Notes: generated by a model not told the origin, from the letters alone. A DNA stretch of 64,000 bases from MSPOR6 sp964652195 (GCA_964652195.1 CAZZBB010000060.1:1-64000); one strand, 5' to 3'; counted from the first letter of the stretch, positions 1-8,703 are shown. Made by a program: numbers and translations.

Positions 1-31
1 CACTAAGTCCCCAGATCATTTTATACCACAT
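1..31 (-). CDS. 5' end of a membrane-anchored protein, paralogue of 1243..2052 (partial)
   Basis: Only ten codons lie inside the window, reading MWYKMIWGLS on the minus strand. The ATG (29-31) has a clear AAGGAG ribosome site about 7 bases upstream. The gene at 1243..2052 begins almost identically (MWNKMIWGLG) with the same leader, so this is the start of a second copy whose body lies to the left. The sequence upstream of both starts is also shared in part. Function unknown; the paralogue suggests a protein held in the membrane by one N-terminal helix. Confidence 0.6.
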   Translation of the reverse strand, partial: MWYKMIWGLS

Positions 32-747
32 AATATTCTCCTTAAACATCAATTCTTACATTCTCTTTCTTCTGTGGACGGGGAATGCTATTTAGGCATT
101 CATACCCGGTGAATGTCTAAATGACATTCATACCGTTGATTCCTTGATTCCTTGATTTGGATTCCGATCCCCGATTCTTACATTTCTTCAATATAATACT
201 GGGATCAACATATAGTTATAAGTGAAACACATTTCGCACCGCGAATCAATAGAAAAACAGCAAAATTACAGATCCCCGATTCTTACATTCTCTTATATTT
301 CTTACATTCTGTGGGAGGGGATTCCGATCCCCGATCTTATCTTCTCTTATATTTCTTATATTCTGTGGGGGGAATGCCAATAAGGCATTCATACCCGGTG
401 AATGCCTAAATGGCATTCATACCGTTGATTCCTTGATTTGGATTCCGATCCCCGATCTTACATTTCTTGCTCTTCTCTTACATTCTGTGGGCGGGGAATG
501 CCAATAAGGCATTCTTACCGTTGATTCGGATTCCGATCCCCGATCTTACATTTCTTTAATATAATACTGGGGTCAATATATAGTACTATAGTTTGGAAAG
601 TTTTATGGTCTTTATAGTGATATAAAAATATGTTGACGCCTATTCTTTAGGAGTGATTTCCGAATCAGAAAAAATACTATGAGAGTCAGGATTTGGAGTT
701 CCCACCTACAAATCACTTGTCAAGTTAATTGTAAATTTCTCTAAAAA
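32..747. repeat. Gene-free AT-rich repeat block with small hairpins
   Basis: No gene is seen here. The block is built from reiterated short modules: the phrase ATTCCGATCCCCGATCTTA recurs several times, separated by TTCTTATATTC-type stretches. AATGCC-n5-GGCATT inverted repeats (for example around 371-390 and 400-420) would form small hairpins. From about 224 to 370 the sequence matches 2274-2461 closely. At 645-720 there is a degenerate copy of the 'GTAGGAG...CTCCTAC' interspersed repeat. The modules look like non-coding dispersed repeats rather than regulatory sites of one gene. Confidence 0.6.
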
Positions 748-1247
748 TCAGAGATCAGTTTCGAATATGAACAAGTAATTACACCCGAGTTCCCAACGTT
801 CCTTTTTACACAATTTCCATCGGTTGAAAATATCTGGCAAGACTTCAGGGTTAAACCCATGGTGTTCCTCAAGGGAAAGTCCCTTAATGATTCTGAAAAA
901 CTTCAAAACATCTAAAATCTTATCTACAAACGGGTGAGGTACAGTGATAATGACGCGTCCATCAGTTCTTAGGTAATCCCAGCAGGCATCAGCAACCTTA
1001 GAGAGTTCGGCTTCCGGGATGTGTTCCACAACAGCGAGTAGTGTGATGACATCAAAACGATCACAGGTGCTGAAATCATGTGGAAAAGATCCAGGGATTA
1101 ACGTATAGGTTTCACATTCAATGGAAGTGGTGAGGATCGGATCAATGCCGATCCCTGATCGTATATGCGGACTGAGAAAACGTAAAAACGAGCCATCACT
1201 CCCCTGACATCTAAGAGATGGCATTCTTTTGGAATAACTATTTCATT
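748..1247 (-). pseudogene. Class I SAM-dependent methyltransferase remnant, 5'-truncated and frameshifted
   Basis: The open frame (748-1224) carries the second half of a Rossmann methyltransferase: GSDGSFLRFLSPH, then the acidic end of strand 2 (GIGIDP), then FDVITLLAVVEHIP and a strand-4/5 region DGRVIITVPHPF. The motif I start (LLDVGxG) is missing from this frame. Just upstream, in another frame, the DNA reads IPKECHLLDV, so one lost base in motif I would join LLDV to GSDGSFL. Above that, a stop and the end of the 1243..2052 gene cut the sequence off, so the usual N-terminal ~60-80 residues are absent. It is therefore most likely a dead fragment. Seen: the motifs and frame break. Inferred: original methyltransferase function, substrate unknown. 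Confidence 0.6.
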
Positions 1248-2052
1248 TTAAATTCTTCCTAACATTACGTGGACTCTCTTCAAATATTTTCCTATATTCA
1301 GCAAAAAGTCTCTTCCTTTCAGAGCGTAATTCATCGAATGTTTTATCAAGTATTTGTCGATATCCTTTTTCATTCTTAAATCTTGATAACTGATCCTCTA
1401 TATCCTCTATAGAATTTATATCTGAATAAGAATGTTTTTCAACTTCATCCATAAAGGCTTCAAGTTTTTCACGTTCTTCATAGGCGTTCGGTTCGTCTTT
1501 AAAAACATAATCCATTCCTCGCTCATACACATCAGGGGATAATTTTCTAAGACTTCCAACTAAAATCGCCATTCCTGAATGACGAACGTTCACTGAGGCA
1601 CCACCCAACTCTCTTACAAGGACAGCTACTTCTTTATATTCTTGATAAGCCTTGTTTGTACGTTTGTCCCAAAACTTTACAGCTTCAGGATAGGTCATAC
1701 CTTTATAGGTACCATCCTTAAACCGAAAAACTTCGCCATTAGCACTGATACCAAGGGCAAATGTATCGGTAGTTTCAGTCATGTTGCCACTCTCATTTAT
1801 ATTAACTGGATTCTTCGGTTCCACAGTTGTTTCTGTGTCCTGTTCTAAATCCGAGATTCCAGCGTGTGTTACATTATCAGCATGATAATGTTCATGGTCA
1901 TGTTTTCCTTCCGCTTGTAATCTTTTCTCAGTTGCTTTTGCTTCCTCACGCATCTGTTTAAGTTCCATCTGGGAGGGAATAATGAATATAAAGGAACCTA
2001 TAAACACAACAACTGCAAGAATACCAAGTCCCCAGATCATTTTATTCCACAT
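1243..2052 (-). CDS. Uncharacterised single-helix membrane-anchored protein
   Basis: 269 residues from the ATG at 2050-2052, chosen over an upstream in-frame Met because AAGGAG lies about 7 bases before it. Residues ~6-28 (IWGLGILAVVVFIGSFIFII) form one membrane helix, followed by a charged, probably coiled segment (ELKQMREEAKATEKRLQAEG), a His-rich stretch (HDHEHYHADN) and a soluble part rich in Glu and Lys. The His-rich stretch could bind metal, but that is speculation. No known domain is recognised. A second copy begins at the left edge of the window, so this is a small paralogous family arranged in tandem with shared upstream repeats. Confidence 0.65.
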   Translation of the reverse strand: MWNKMIWGLGILAVVVFIGSFIFIIPSQMELKQMREEAKATEKRLQAEGKHDHEHYHADNVTHAGISDLEQDTETTVEPKNPVNINESGNMTETTDTFALGISANGEVFRFKDGTYKGMTYPEAVKFWDKRTNKAYQEYKEVAVLVRELGGASVNVRHSGMAILVGSLRKLSPDVYERGMDYVFKDEPNAYEEREKLEAFMDEVEKHSYSDINSIEDIEDQLSRFKNEKGYRQILDKTFDELRSERKRLFAEYRKIFEESPRNVRKNLK

Positions 2053-2229
2053 ATTATTCTCCTTAAACATTATAACGATTTAATCACAAACTGTGATTGG
2101 TCAATTTAATATACAAACTATACCTACTCAGGACGTTCGCGTGGGTCCAAACCCACCTAACTAAGCGAAGTGCAAAGTCTTAAATGAGTTACTTTACAAC
2201 AATTCACAATGAATTTCAAATCTAAATAT

Positions 2230-2600
2230 TTTAGACTCTATATAAATATACTATAGTTTGGACAGTTTTAAACGAAACACATTTCGCACCGCGAATCAAT
2301 AGAAAAACAGCAAAATTACAGATCCCCGATTCTTACATTCTCTTATATTTCTTACATTCTGTGGGAGGGATTCCGATCCCCGATCTTATCTTCTCTTATA
2401 TTCTGTGGAGGGATTCCGATCCCCGATCTTATCTTCTCTTATATTTCTTATATTCTGTGGGCGGGGAATGCCAATAAGGCATTCTTACCCGGTGAATGCC
2501 TAAATGGCATTCATACCGTTGATTTCTTGATTTGGATTCCGATCCACAATCTTACATTTCTTCAATATAATACTGGGATCAATAGATAGCAGACATAGGT
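2230..2600. repeat. Second copy of the intergenic repeat block
   Basis: From 2274 to about 2461 the sequence nearly repeats 224-370, and the following hairpin module (AATGCC-n5-GGCATT) and TAATACTGGGATCAA phrase also recur. Because the block sits upstream of 1243..2052, as the 32-600 block sits upstream of the partial paralogue, the duplication probably carried gene and leader together. A short phrase TATAGTTTGGACAGTTTTA (2251-2271) recurs near 590 and 53630. The stretch 2600-2916 holds only degenerate copies of the 'CCGCGTAATCCG' repeat; the 62-codon open frame there is not convincing. Confidence 0.55.
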
Positions 2601-2916
2601 CAATGAATAAATTAATCTACATGAAACCGATCCGGAATTCTCCGCGTAATCCGACGAATGCCCGGGAAATGCTAAATAGCATTGATACCGTAGATTCAAC
2701 ACATTCGGCGTTGATTTGGCGATTCAGACAAACCCCATCCCTCATAATTCACAATTCAAAAAAAAATTATGAAGAAAAATCTTTGTACTAACACCTAAAG
2801 TCACATATGTGAAAAATAAGGTTGCAAATACTTTGTGTATATGTTAAAATAGAATTATATATAATAGAGTATATTTAAATTAAAGATTTATTCTGTTATG
2901 CAATTTTATTAATCTA

Positions 2917-3030
2917 ATGCCATTTCTGATATATAACGACTCTCTTTTGTAGCATAAACTTTTAGTTTGTGCCACACAACACTTCATTTATAGTTATTGC
3001 TAATGGGACAAAAATTAATAGAAATGGTAT
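2917..3030 (+). mobile_element. MITE-like element, family A, copy 1
   Basis: A 114 bp unit bounded by terminal inverted repeats: ATGCCATTTCT on the left (one change from ATACCATTTCT) and AGAAATGGTAT on the right. Its interior contains TTTTGTAGCATAAACTTTTA and a stretch ending CACACAACACTTCAT. The same unit occurs at 42462..42573 (inverted) and 53718..53830, with a probable further copy leaving the window at 63976. It has no coding capacity, so it would depend on a transposase elsewhere. Target-site duplications are not clear by eye. Confidence 0.65.
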
Positions 3031-3077
3031 AAATCTAAAATGATAAATATCAGACAATTCTATACAAGACTTTTGCC

Positions 3078-3320
3078 CTACTCGTTTAGAGCAATTTGAC
3101 CCAAAAACTTAAAAGTGCAGTTAACCATGAATCCTACACGAATTTCAGTATTAAAGACAGACATTTTTGACGGTGTAAACAAACCAGTAAACCTTTGGTC
3201 AAAGATTCCATTAACTGGCATCCAACAACTAGCAATTAACAATTTTAAACTAATAATTGTCAATACAATAATAACAAGTGTGAATTTTAAGCCAAAAAAA
3301 TAAAATCTGAGAAATAGCAC
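3078..3320 (-). CDS. Possible small single-helix protein, doubtful
   Basis: An 80-codon open frame in otherwise non-coding DNA. It would encode a strongly hydrophobic helix (KFTLVIIVLTIISLKLLIASCW) followed by about 45 polar residues. An internal Met at residue 6-12 is not present, and no convincing ribosome site is seen. An overlapping plus-strand frame (3115-3303) is equally open, so codon evidence is weak. It is listed only because the signal-peptide-like start is the sole coding hint between 2053 and 4635. Confidence 0.2.
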   Translation of the reverse strand: MLFLRFYFFGLKFTLVIIVLTIISLKLLIASCWMPVNGIFDQRFTGLFTPSKMSVFNTEIRVGFMVNCTFKFLGQIALNE

Positions 3321-3368
3321 AAAATGGGAAAATTCATAATTTTACTTTCTTCTATATTAAGGGTGATA

Positions 3369-3389
3369 ATCCCAGTACAGTACTGGGAT
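3369..3389. repeat. Perfect palindrome with one-base centre
   Basis: Two 10-base arms (ATCCCAGTAC / GTACTGGGAT) meet at a single A. A palindrome of the same design, 11-base arms around a single A, lies at 44725..44747. Both are close to copies of the hairpin-bearing dispersed element (3417 and 44288-44705). A binding site for a dimeric protein or part of a mobile element are both possible. Confidence 0.5.
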
Positions 3390-3416
3390 AACAGCCATAA
3401 TTTTACCGAAAATTAA

Positions 3417-3450
3417 TGGCACACGATGTGACAAAAAGTGTAACATTTTC
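3417..3450 (+). repeat. Isolated copy of the 'TGTGTCA-AAAAGTGTAAC' hairpin motif
   Basis: An imperfect hairpin (TGGCACA-CGA-TGTGACA) followed directly by AAAAGTGTAACATTTT. The same arrangement is found in the dispersed element at 4223 and 44434-44461 and alone at 59549-59580. No homology to the rest of the ~400 bp element is obvious here. Confidence 0.45.
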
Positions 3451-3500
3451 CCGTTTTTCGACACAATCTAAACCTATGAATCAATTCATTTGATAAGGGA

Positions 3501-3530
3501 TTGACACATAAAATATATTAACGTTATAGT
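3501..3530 (+). promoter_or_regulatory. Possible sigma-70 promoter without an evident gene
   Basis: TTGACA at 3501-3506 and TATAGT at 3525-3530 with an 18-base spacer. What follows is only a ~48-codon frame beginning at 3540 with no family resemblance. AT-rich DNA yields such matches by chance, so this is weak. Confidence 0.3.
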
Positions 3531-3694
3531 AATTAACAATGCATCTCGGAATGCTGAACGAGTATAAAATTATTTCCTTTTTATTTCACACATTTTCAAA
3601 ATTATGGTTACCTATTACGAATTGCATAAACCCAAAATCCTCATATCAAGGGACTGTTGAGAGTACTTGTAATGTGAACAATTAAAATTTGTAG

Positions 3695-3973
3695 TAGACC
3701 TTAGAATTATAAATACATTTTATCAATATCAGAATACCTCTGTCGTAGGGGCGGCCAAATTAAATATAAAAAAACCCTCGCCCGTTGAAGAATGTCTCAT
3801 TATAGTAAACATTGAAAATAATACCGTTTCTGAGAAGTAAAGTCTCTTTAATGTAGCACAAACTTTATGAAGATTATAATAGACCTTAGAATTATAAATA
3901 CATTTTATCAATATCAGAATACCTCTGTCGTAGGGGCGAGGTTCCCTCGCCCGTTGAAGAATGTCCCATTAAT
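3695..3973 (+). repeat. Direct repeat pair, ~185 bp apart, carrying family B ends
   Basis: Bases 3695-3753 and 3880-3938 are nearly identical (both contain TAGACCTTAGAATTATAAAT and end CTGTCGTAGGGGCG), and both are followed by CCTCGCCCGTTGAAGAATGTC. Between them at 3801-3820 is TATAGTAAACATTGAAAATA, the left end of the family B MITE-like element, and at 3821 a divergent family A end (ATACCGTTTCTGAG). The region therefore reads as nested, partly deleted elements. Confidence 0.5.
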
Positions 3974-3989
3974 TCATATGAGAAATATA

Positions 3990-4400
3990 TAATTGGAGAA
4001 TAAATGATGACGACCTATAAAAACGATCCTAATATACTAAATATTCTTTATGTCAAAATATCACCATTTTTGAAGATATTAAGCAGGTTGGAATTGTCAA
4101 AGTCTGCAAGGACAACAAAAACAAAAAATCACACTTTTGACAAATTCTCAAAAAGTCAATTAAAAGTAGAGTAAAGTCAGTCTATGACAGAGGTTAGAGG
4201 GGTAATTTACATCAATTTCAATCCTACAAAATGTAGGAAAAAGTGTAACTTTTTTCATTTTTTGGCACTTTTTCGACACACTGAAAAAATCAACATTTTC
4301 ACGATTTATCATCTAAGAATTTAGGATTAAAGGGCTGTTTTTGCACCCAATTATTTGTCTGGATATTAGGATTAAATGACTGTTTTTTGCATTATTAACT
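3990..4400 (+). repeat. ~400 bp dispersed element, copy 1 (inverted copy at 44288..44705)
   Basis: Alignable by eye over about 400 bases with the reverse complement of 44288-44705. Shared landmarks in order: AATAAATGATGAC, AAAACGATCCTAA, TCACACTTTT, GTAAAGTCAGTCTATGACAG, a hairpin at 4223-4238 followed by AAAAGTGTAAC, ATTTTCACGATTTAT, and two GGATTAAA...CTGTTTT units at the end. In the other copy the ATGATGAC opens a 64-codon frame; here it opens a different ~56-codon frame that diverges soon after the shared start (MMTxYKNDP), so at least one copy is decayed. No transposase-like motif is seen. Confidence 0.6.
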
Positions 4401-4638
4401 GGTAGAAATATCATCTGTGAATTGATGTAGTTTGACTCAATAGAACAACCTAATAGATCAGATATTTGTACAAATTATAGTCAATTAACAATGATCAATC
4501 ATTATTGAAAATGGTTTTCGTTAGCATACATTGGAATATTAAAAGACAAAACAGAACACATACAGCAATACACAGATTTTTAAACCTTTTTCCCATATAT
4601 CATACTCTATATATTAAAACCAACTCAGGATTCCTGTG

Positions 4639-7359
4639 ATGCAGAAAAATATTGTTGCTATAAGTAAACTCACAGATGAAGAATTGATTCGACACGTCCA
4701 GAATAGAGATCAGGATGCATTTTCTGAACTCATTTCACGTTGGACTCCACGGATAAAGGGGGTGGTCGACTCGAATTCCAGACAAAGACTTGACGCGGAA
4801 GAGATACACACCGACATCTGGGTTGCTGTATGGCAAAATATAATTCATCTCAGAAATATGGAGAGTTTCGGGGCATGGCTACATCGTATCGCCTATAACG
4901 CATGCAAACGATATTACACATTAACAAAGCAATCTCGAAATGAAATCCCACATGAACATTCTGTGATTGTTGAACAGATAGAACAACAGGCTGCAGCACG
5001 ATATAGAGAGAAACAACTGATGGCAGATATTAAAGAAGCGGTACATCATCTACCACAAAAGGTACGTTCTGTTGCTGAATTGTTCTACTTAGAATCGTGG
5101 CACATCAAAGAAATTGCTGTCGAGTGTAATTTACCTATTGGAACTGTTAAAACGAAATTAAAGGAAATCCGGACACTTCTACGAAAGGAATTTGATGCGG
5201 AAATCACAAAAGGAGTATCTATGACATCAAAAATAGTTCAACCGAAAAACACAACCACACATACTTATACAGATAAATCCACAATGAACAGAAGACCCGC
5301 ACTATTAAATGTTGATCCCAACGATCCAACAGGGGATACTTGGGCAATCCCAAAAGGCATAATTGCCAGAATCGGGAAAGGTAATGTGAATCATGTTAAA
5401 CTTTCACCAGATGGAACATATTTTGCAGTCGCAACAGGTATCGGATTATGGTGGTATGATGTTGAATCAATGACACCAATCTCGTTATGGGAAATACCAG
5501 AAGGTCCTGTCTTCAAAATAGATTTTTCGCATGACGGGAAATGGATTGTCATTGATACCGTGGATTCCATCAAGGTCTTGGATGTTGAAACAGGTGAATG
5601 TGTTATTCAGATTGATGAACAAAACGGATATGGAGGAATTACACGTTCCTCAAATGGCAAATGGATCGCAATTTCTGATATGCAAGGACAAGTAAATGTG
5701 TTGGATATTAATACGGGTAACCATATCGCTCAGATGGATCGTGGTGAACACAAATGGAAAGCAAATGATATACATGACCTGACATTTACGCCAGATGGCA
5801 CATTACTTGCCGCAAATCCAGGCAATCCTAAACTCTATTCCGGCGACAAAGAGAACTACAATCAATGTGTGAATCCCGATACAGAAGGAAGTCAAATCTA
5901 CGTATGGAATCCGGAAACTGGAGAAGCTCTCATCAAGTTCGCAGGGAACGAATTCGTCCTTTCATCGGATAGTTGTTTCGTAGCGGGTTCTTCCCCAGAT
6001 GAAACCATAACAGATTCTAAACGGATAGATAGCAACATTTCTGTATGGGATATATCATCAGGTGAACAAATTGCACTCTTCACAAAACATACTGATTGGG
6101 TATATGATATAACCTTCTCACCATGTGGAGAATATATTGCATCCAGTGACGGAATTCTACGAGTCTGGGATATTGCAACAAGTTCAGAACTGAAGGTTTA
6201 TCCCGATTACAGCGATCCTTTCTATGCAGAAAATGGAGAATTATTCGCAATAGCATCTCAGGACTCATTTAATACATTAGAAGTGTGGAACCTTGAAAAA
6301 CAGGAACCTATACTTAATATATCATCAGGAATTGGGGGATTCGGCTTTTCAACAAGTTTGGCAATTGCATTAACACACCACTTGATTCAATCACGTTCAA
6401 GTGAACGTACAAAAGGAAATACTCCAAACTACAAGGTTATTAGCGAAGTACAATTTCACTGGCCGGCACCACAAGTTGTATGGGTGGACAATCAGACTAT
6501 TGGAAGTATTACAAAAAATGGATTAACTTTATGGGATGTAGGTAAGAAATGCATTACTGAAACCCTATTTAAGGATGCGTGGACTAATTCAATCGCAGTT
6601 TTATCTAATGGAAAATTACTATGTTCATATTTTACTGATGAAGGAAAAATGCTGGTAGTCCGTTCATTGGAAAAACTGATTGCAGAGATATCCGTAACAG
6701 AACCGGAAAGGGAATGGGTAGGCAAAATAGAGTATGCACCTACAGGTGATTGGATCGCATCTGGTAGTAGAGAAGGAAATATCTATCTGTGGAATCTCCA
6801 CAAACCTAAGAATCCTTCTGTGCTTAAAGGACATACAGACTATATTAATACTATCGCATTTTCTCCCAACGGTAAACAATTGGTGAGTGGTGCTGAGGAT
6901 GAGACTGTCCGTGTATGGGATATAGAATCAACAACCGAAATTGATATATCGCCAATGAATACCCCTTGTACCCCGATGGGACTCGTCTACTCTCCTTGTG
7001 GTGATTTTGTCGTCTGTGATTTCGATACAGAAATCCGTTTCTGGTGTGCAGATCAGTTCACAACATTACGTTCAATTAAACAACCCAAACCCTTTCGTCG
7101 TACATATCCTCTCGCGTTTTCTCACTGTGGTCGGTATCTTGCAGGTGCGACATGGTGGGAGAAAGGCATTGAGAATTTGGTAGTTCGGATCTGGAATGTT
7201 GAAACTACTGAACAAGTAGCAGCATTACGCGGTCATACTTCAATAGTGCAATTTCTATCATTCTCTCCTGACGGTAAAGTTCTCGCAGGTGGATGTGGCA
7301 ATGGTACTATATTGCTATGGGATTTAGAGTCCATACTATTGGAAGGTATTAACTTATAG
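4639..7359 (+). CDS. ECF sigma-70 factor fused to WD40 repeats
   Basis: About 906 residues. Residues ~7-100 are sigma region 2 (LTDEELIRHVQNRDQDAFSE, then AEEIHTDIWVAVW and FGAWLHRIAYNACKRYY), and ~130-190 are region 4 with its helix-turn-helix (LPQKVRSVAELFY, IKEIAVECNLPIGTVKTKL). The remaining ~690 residues are WD40-type blades, clearest near the C terminus (GHTDYINTIAFSPNGKQLVS, ETVRVWDIES). Region 2/4 factors normally end near residue 190, so the propeller is an added sensor or interaction platform. No separate anti-sigma factor is adjacent; the propeller may play that part (inference). The ATG at 4639 has AGGA 8 bases upstream; an in-frame GTG lies immediately before. The last codons and TAG stop coincide with the left end of a family B repeat element. 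Confidence 0.85.
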   Translation: MQKNIVAISKLTDEELIRHVQNRDQDAFSELISRWTPRIKGVVDSNSRQRLDAEEIHTDIWVAVWQNIIHLRNMESFGAWLHRIAYNACKRYYTLTKQSRNEIPHEHSVIVEQIEQQAAARYREKQLMADIKEAVHHLPQKVRSVAELFYLESWHIKEIAVECNLPIGTVKTKLKEIRTLLRKEFDAEITKGVSMTSKIVQPKNTTTHTYTDKSTMNRRPALLNVDPNDPTGDTWAIPKGIIARIGKGNVNHVKLSPDGTYFAVATGIGLWWYDVESMTPISLWEIPEGPVFKIDFSHDGKWIVIDTVDSIKVLDVETGECVIQIDEQNGYGGITRSSNGKWIAISDMQGQVNVLDINTGNHIAQMDRGEHKWKANDIHDLTFTPDGTLLAANPGNPKLYSGDKENYNQCVNPDTEGSQIYVWNPETGEALIKFAGNEFVLSSDSCFVAGSSPDETITDSKRIDSNISVWDISSGEQIALFTKHTDWVYDITFSPCGEYIASSDGILRVWDIATSSELKVYPDYSDPFYAENGELFAIASQDSFNTLEVWNLEKQEPILNISSGIGGFGFSTSLAIALTHHLIQSRSSERTKGNTPNYKVISEVQFHWPAPQVVWVDNQTIGSITKNGLTLWDVGKKCITETLFKDAWTNSIAVLSNGKLLCSYFTDEGKMLVVRSLEKLIAEISVTEPEREWVGKIEYAPTGDWIASGSREGNIYLWNLHKPKNPSVLKGHTDYINTIAFSPNGKQLVSGAEDETVRVWDIESTTEIDISPMNTPCTPMGLVYSPCGDFVVCDFDTEIRFWCADQFTTLRSIKQPKPFRRTYPLAFSHCGRYLAGATWWEKGIENLVVRIWNVETTEQVAALRGHTSIVQFLSFSPDGKVLAGGCGNGTILLWDLESILLEGINL

Positions 7360-7548
7360 GAACCATTGAAAACAACAACACAAAATCCCTGTAGGAGCGA
7401 TCTCCGAATCGCGACTCTCCCGCCTATTCTGTAGGAGCGATCTCCGAATCGCGATTCTCCCTCCTATTCTGTAGGAGCAATCTCCGAATCGCGACTCTCC
7501 CTCCTACATCTCAAAATGTTCCATTAATTCAAAAGTTTTCTATAAATA
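7354..7548 (+). mobile_element. MITE-like element, family B, overlapping the sigma-WD40 stop codon
   Basis: Left end TTATAGGAACCATTGAAAA at 7354 and right end TTCAAAAGTTTTCTATAAATAA at about 7525-7546 match the element at 60967..61113. The interior consists of three tandem 40 bp units (7391, 7431, 7471), each starting GTAGGAGCGATCTCCGAATC. The element supplies the last Leu codon and the TAG of the preceding gene. Right of it, 7549-7757 is AT-rich with one copy of the 'CCACGTAATCTGCGTAATCC' repeat at 7637-7675. Confidence 0.6.
7391..7510 (+). repeat. Three tandem 40 bp repeats
   Basis: Units at 7391, 7431 and 7471 begin GTAGGAGCGATCTCCGAATC (third unit GAGCAA) and end CTCC-CCTATTCT. Single copies of the first 25 bases also occur at 51578 and 61009, and reversed at 44754-44826. 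No unique spacers separate the units, so this is not a CRISPR array. Confidence 0.75.
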
Positions 7549-7636
7549 ACTCACAATACAAACTCTCTGAGCAGTACCCTTATAAAGGCTTTAAAAGGTA
7601 TTGCATAAGTCCTAAACTTTATTTCTAACAAAACCC

Positions 7637-7675
7637 CTCTTATCCACGTAATCTGCGTAATCCGTGATTCAGACA
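7637..7675 (+). repeat. Interspersed 'CGTAATCCGTGATTCAGACA' repeat
   Basis: A ~38 bp module, CTCTTATCCACGTAATCTGC onward to GTGATTCAGACA. Other copies: 8665..8703, 59092..59125, and the reverse orientation at 51462..51500, plus degenerate traces at 2635-2735 and 59180. All are intergenic, next to unrelated genes. Confidence 0.65.
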
Positions 7676-7757
7676 AAGAAGGAATGGTATTGAATACCAC
7701 TTTTTATCCACCCTATTTCCCTTGACAATTTGACATTTATCCTATACCTTACATGCT

Positions 7758-8582
7758 ATGTCAACAGAACCCAAACAAAAACCGAAACAACCAACAGAGA
7801 GTTTCCGCGCACTCCCTGTTGATGTACCCAAAAATCTCTCCAATATACGAATTATCCTTTTCGAACCACGTGAGCCGGGAAACATCGGTTCCGTCGCAAG
7901 AGTTGTGAAAGGAATGGGATTATCCCAACTCTACCTCGTTAACCCAGTTCCATTTAGGAATGAAGACGCAGCATGGAATATGGCACATGGGGCAAGGGAT
8001 TTACTCAAACACTGCGATGTTGTCCCTGAACTCAAAGATGCCCTGGATGGCATACAATACCTTGTTGGCACAACACACAGGAGGCGTGATGTCCGTTTAC
8101 CTGTACCTGTTCCCGCACGTGATGCCGCAGAAACAATCGCTTCTATCTCGCAGGATCAACAAGTTGCCCTGCTTTTCGGACGGGAAGACTTCGGACTATC
8201 AACTGATCAGATAAGTCTCTGTCAACTGACAGCCAGTGTTCCCATGGCAACCAAGAACCCCTCACTCAATTTGGCACAAGCTGTCCAAATATTCGCCTAT
8301 GAAGTATTCGTGGCAAGTTTAGGAGAGGATCATGCCCCTGTAGAAATAGACTATGCAGAAGTAAACGCATTGGAGGACTTCTATGGACGGGTCACCCGAT
8401 TATTAGATAAGGTTGGCATGTCTCCCTATAATCAGGAATGGGAAACCTATCTAAAATCCCTACGTCGTGTCTTCTCCCGCGCACCACTTGAGGAACGAGA
8501 CATTGCAACACTCGACATGATCTTCTCCACAACCTATCGTCACATACTCCGTTTAGAACAGAGAATAGAAGATTCCACTTGA
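7758..8582 (+). CDS. trmJ: tRNA/rRNA 2'-O-methyltransferase, TrmJ-like (SpoU family)
   Basis: 274 residues. The SPOUT fold signatures are present: motif 1 EPGNIGSVARVVKGMGLSQL (residues ~38-58), motif 2 VALLFGREDFGLSTDQI (~137-153) and motif 3 PSLNLAQAVQIFAYEVF (~170-186), which form the knotted AdoMet site. Family knowledge: TrmJ methylates the ribose 2'-OH of position 32 of tRNAs. The N-terminal ~25 residues (PKQKPKQPTESFRALP) are an extra polar leader; the C-terminal helical extension (~200-270) matches TrmJ more than the shorter TrmL. Start at ATG 7758; no strong ribosome site is visible. Other SpoU subfamilies remain possible. Confidence 0.85.
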   Translation: MSTEPKQKPKQPTESFRALPVDVPKNLSNIRIILFEPREPGNIGSVARVVKGMGLSQLYLVNPVPFRNEDAAWNMAHGARDLLKHCDVVPELKDALDGIQYLVGTTHRRRDVRLPVPVPARDAAETIASISQDQQVALLFGREDFGLSTDQISLCQLTASVPMATKNPSLNLAQAVQIFAYEVFVASLGEDHAPVEIDYAEVNALEDFYGRVTRLLDKVGMSPYNQEWETYLKSLRRVFSRAPLEERDIATLDMIFSTTYRHILRLEQRIEDST

Positions 8583-8664
8583 TATTTTAGGCTTTCTGCC
8601 GTATTATATAGGGAAGTAGACACACATCATGTACTGTCCATATCATGTTATTTCTTATAAATGC

Positions 8665-8703
8665 TCTTTATCCGCGTAATTCGTGTAATCCGTGATTTTG
8701 ACA
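8665..8703 (+). repeat. Interspersed 'CGTAATCCGTGATT' repeat
   Basis: CTTTATCCGCGTAATTCGTG followed by TAATCCGTGATTTTGACA, a second copy of the module at 7637..7675. It is the only recognisable element in the 190-base gap before the next gene. Confidence 0.6.

Noticed and set aside
2603..2791. 62-codon plus-strand frame as a gene
   Set aside because: It is made from degenerate copies of intergenic repeats (CCGCGTAATCCG and AATGC hairpins).
7391..7510. Three regularly spaced repeats as a CRISPR array
   Set aside because: The 40 bp units are repeated as wholes with no unique spacers, no cas genes lie in the window, and single copies occur elsewhere between genes.
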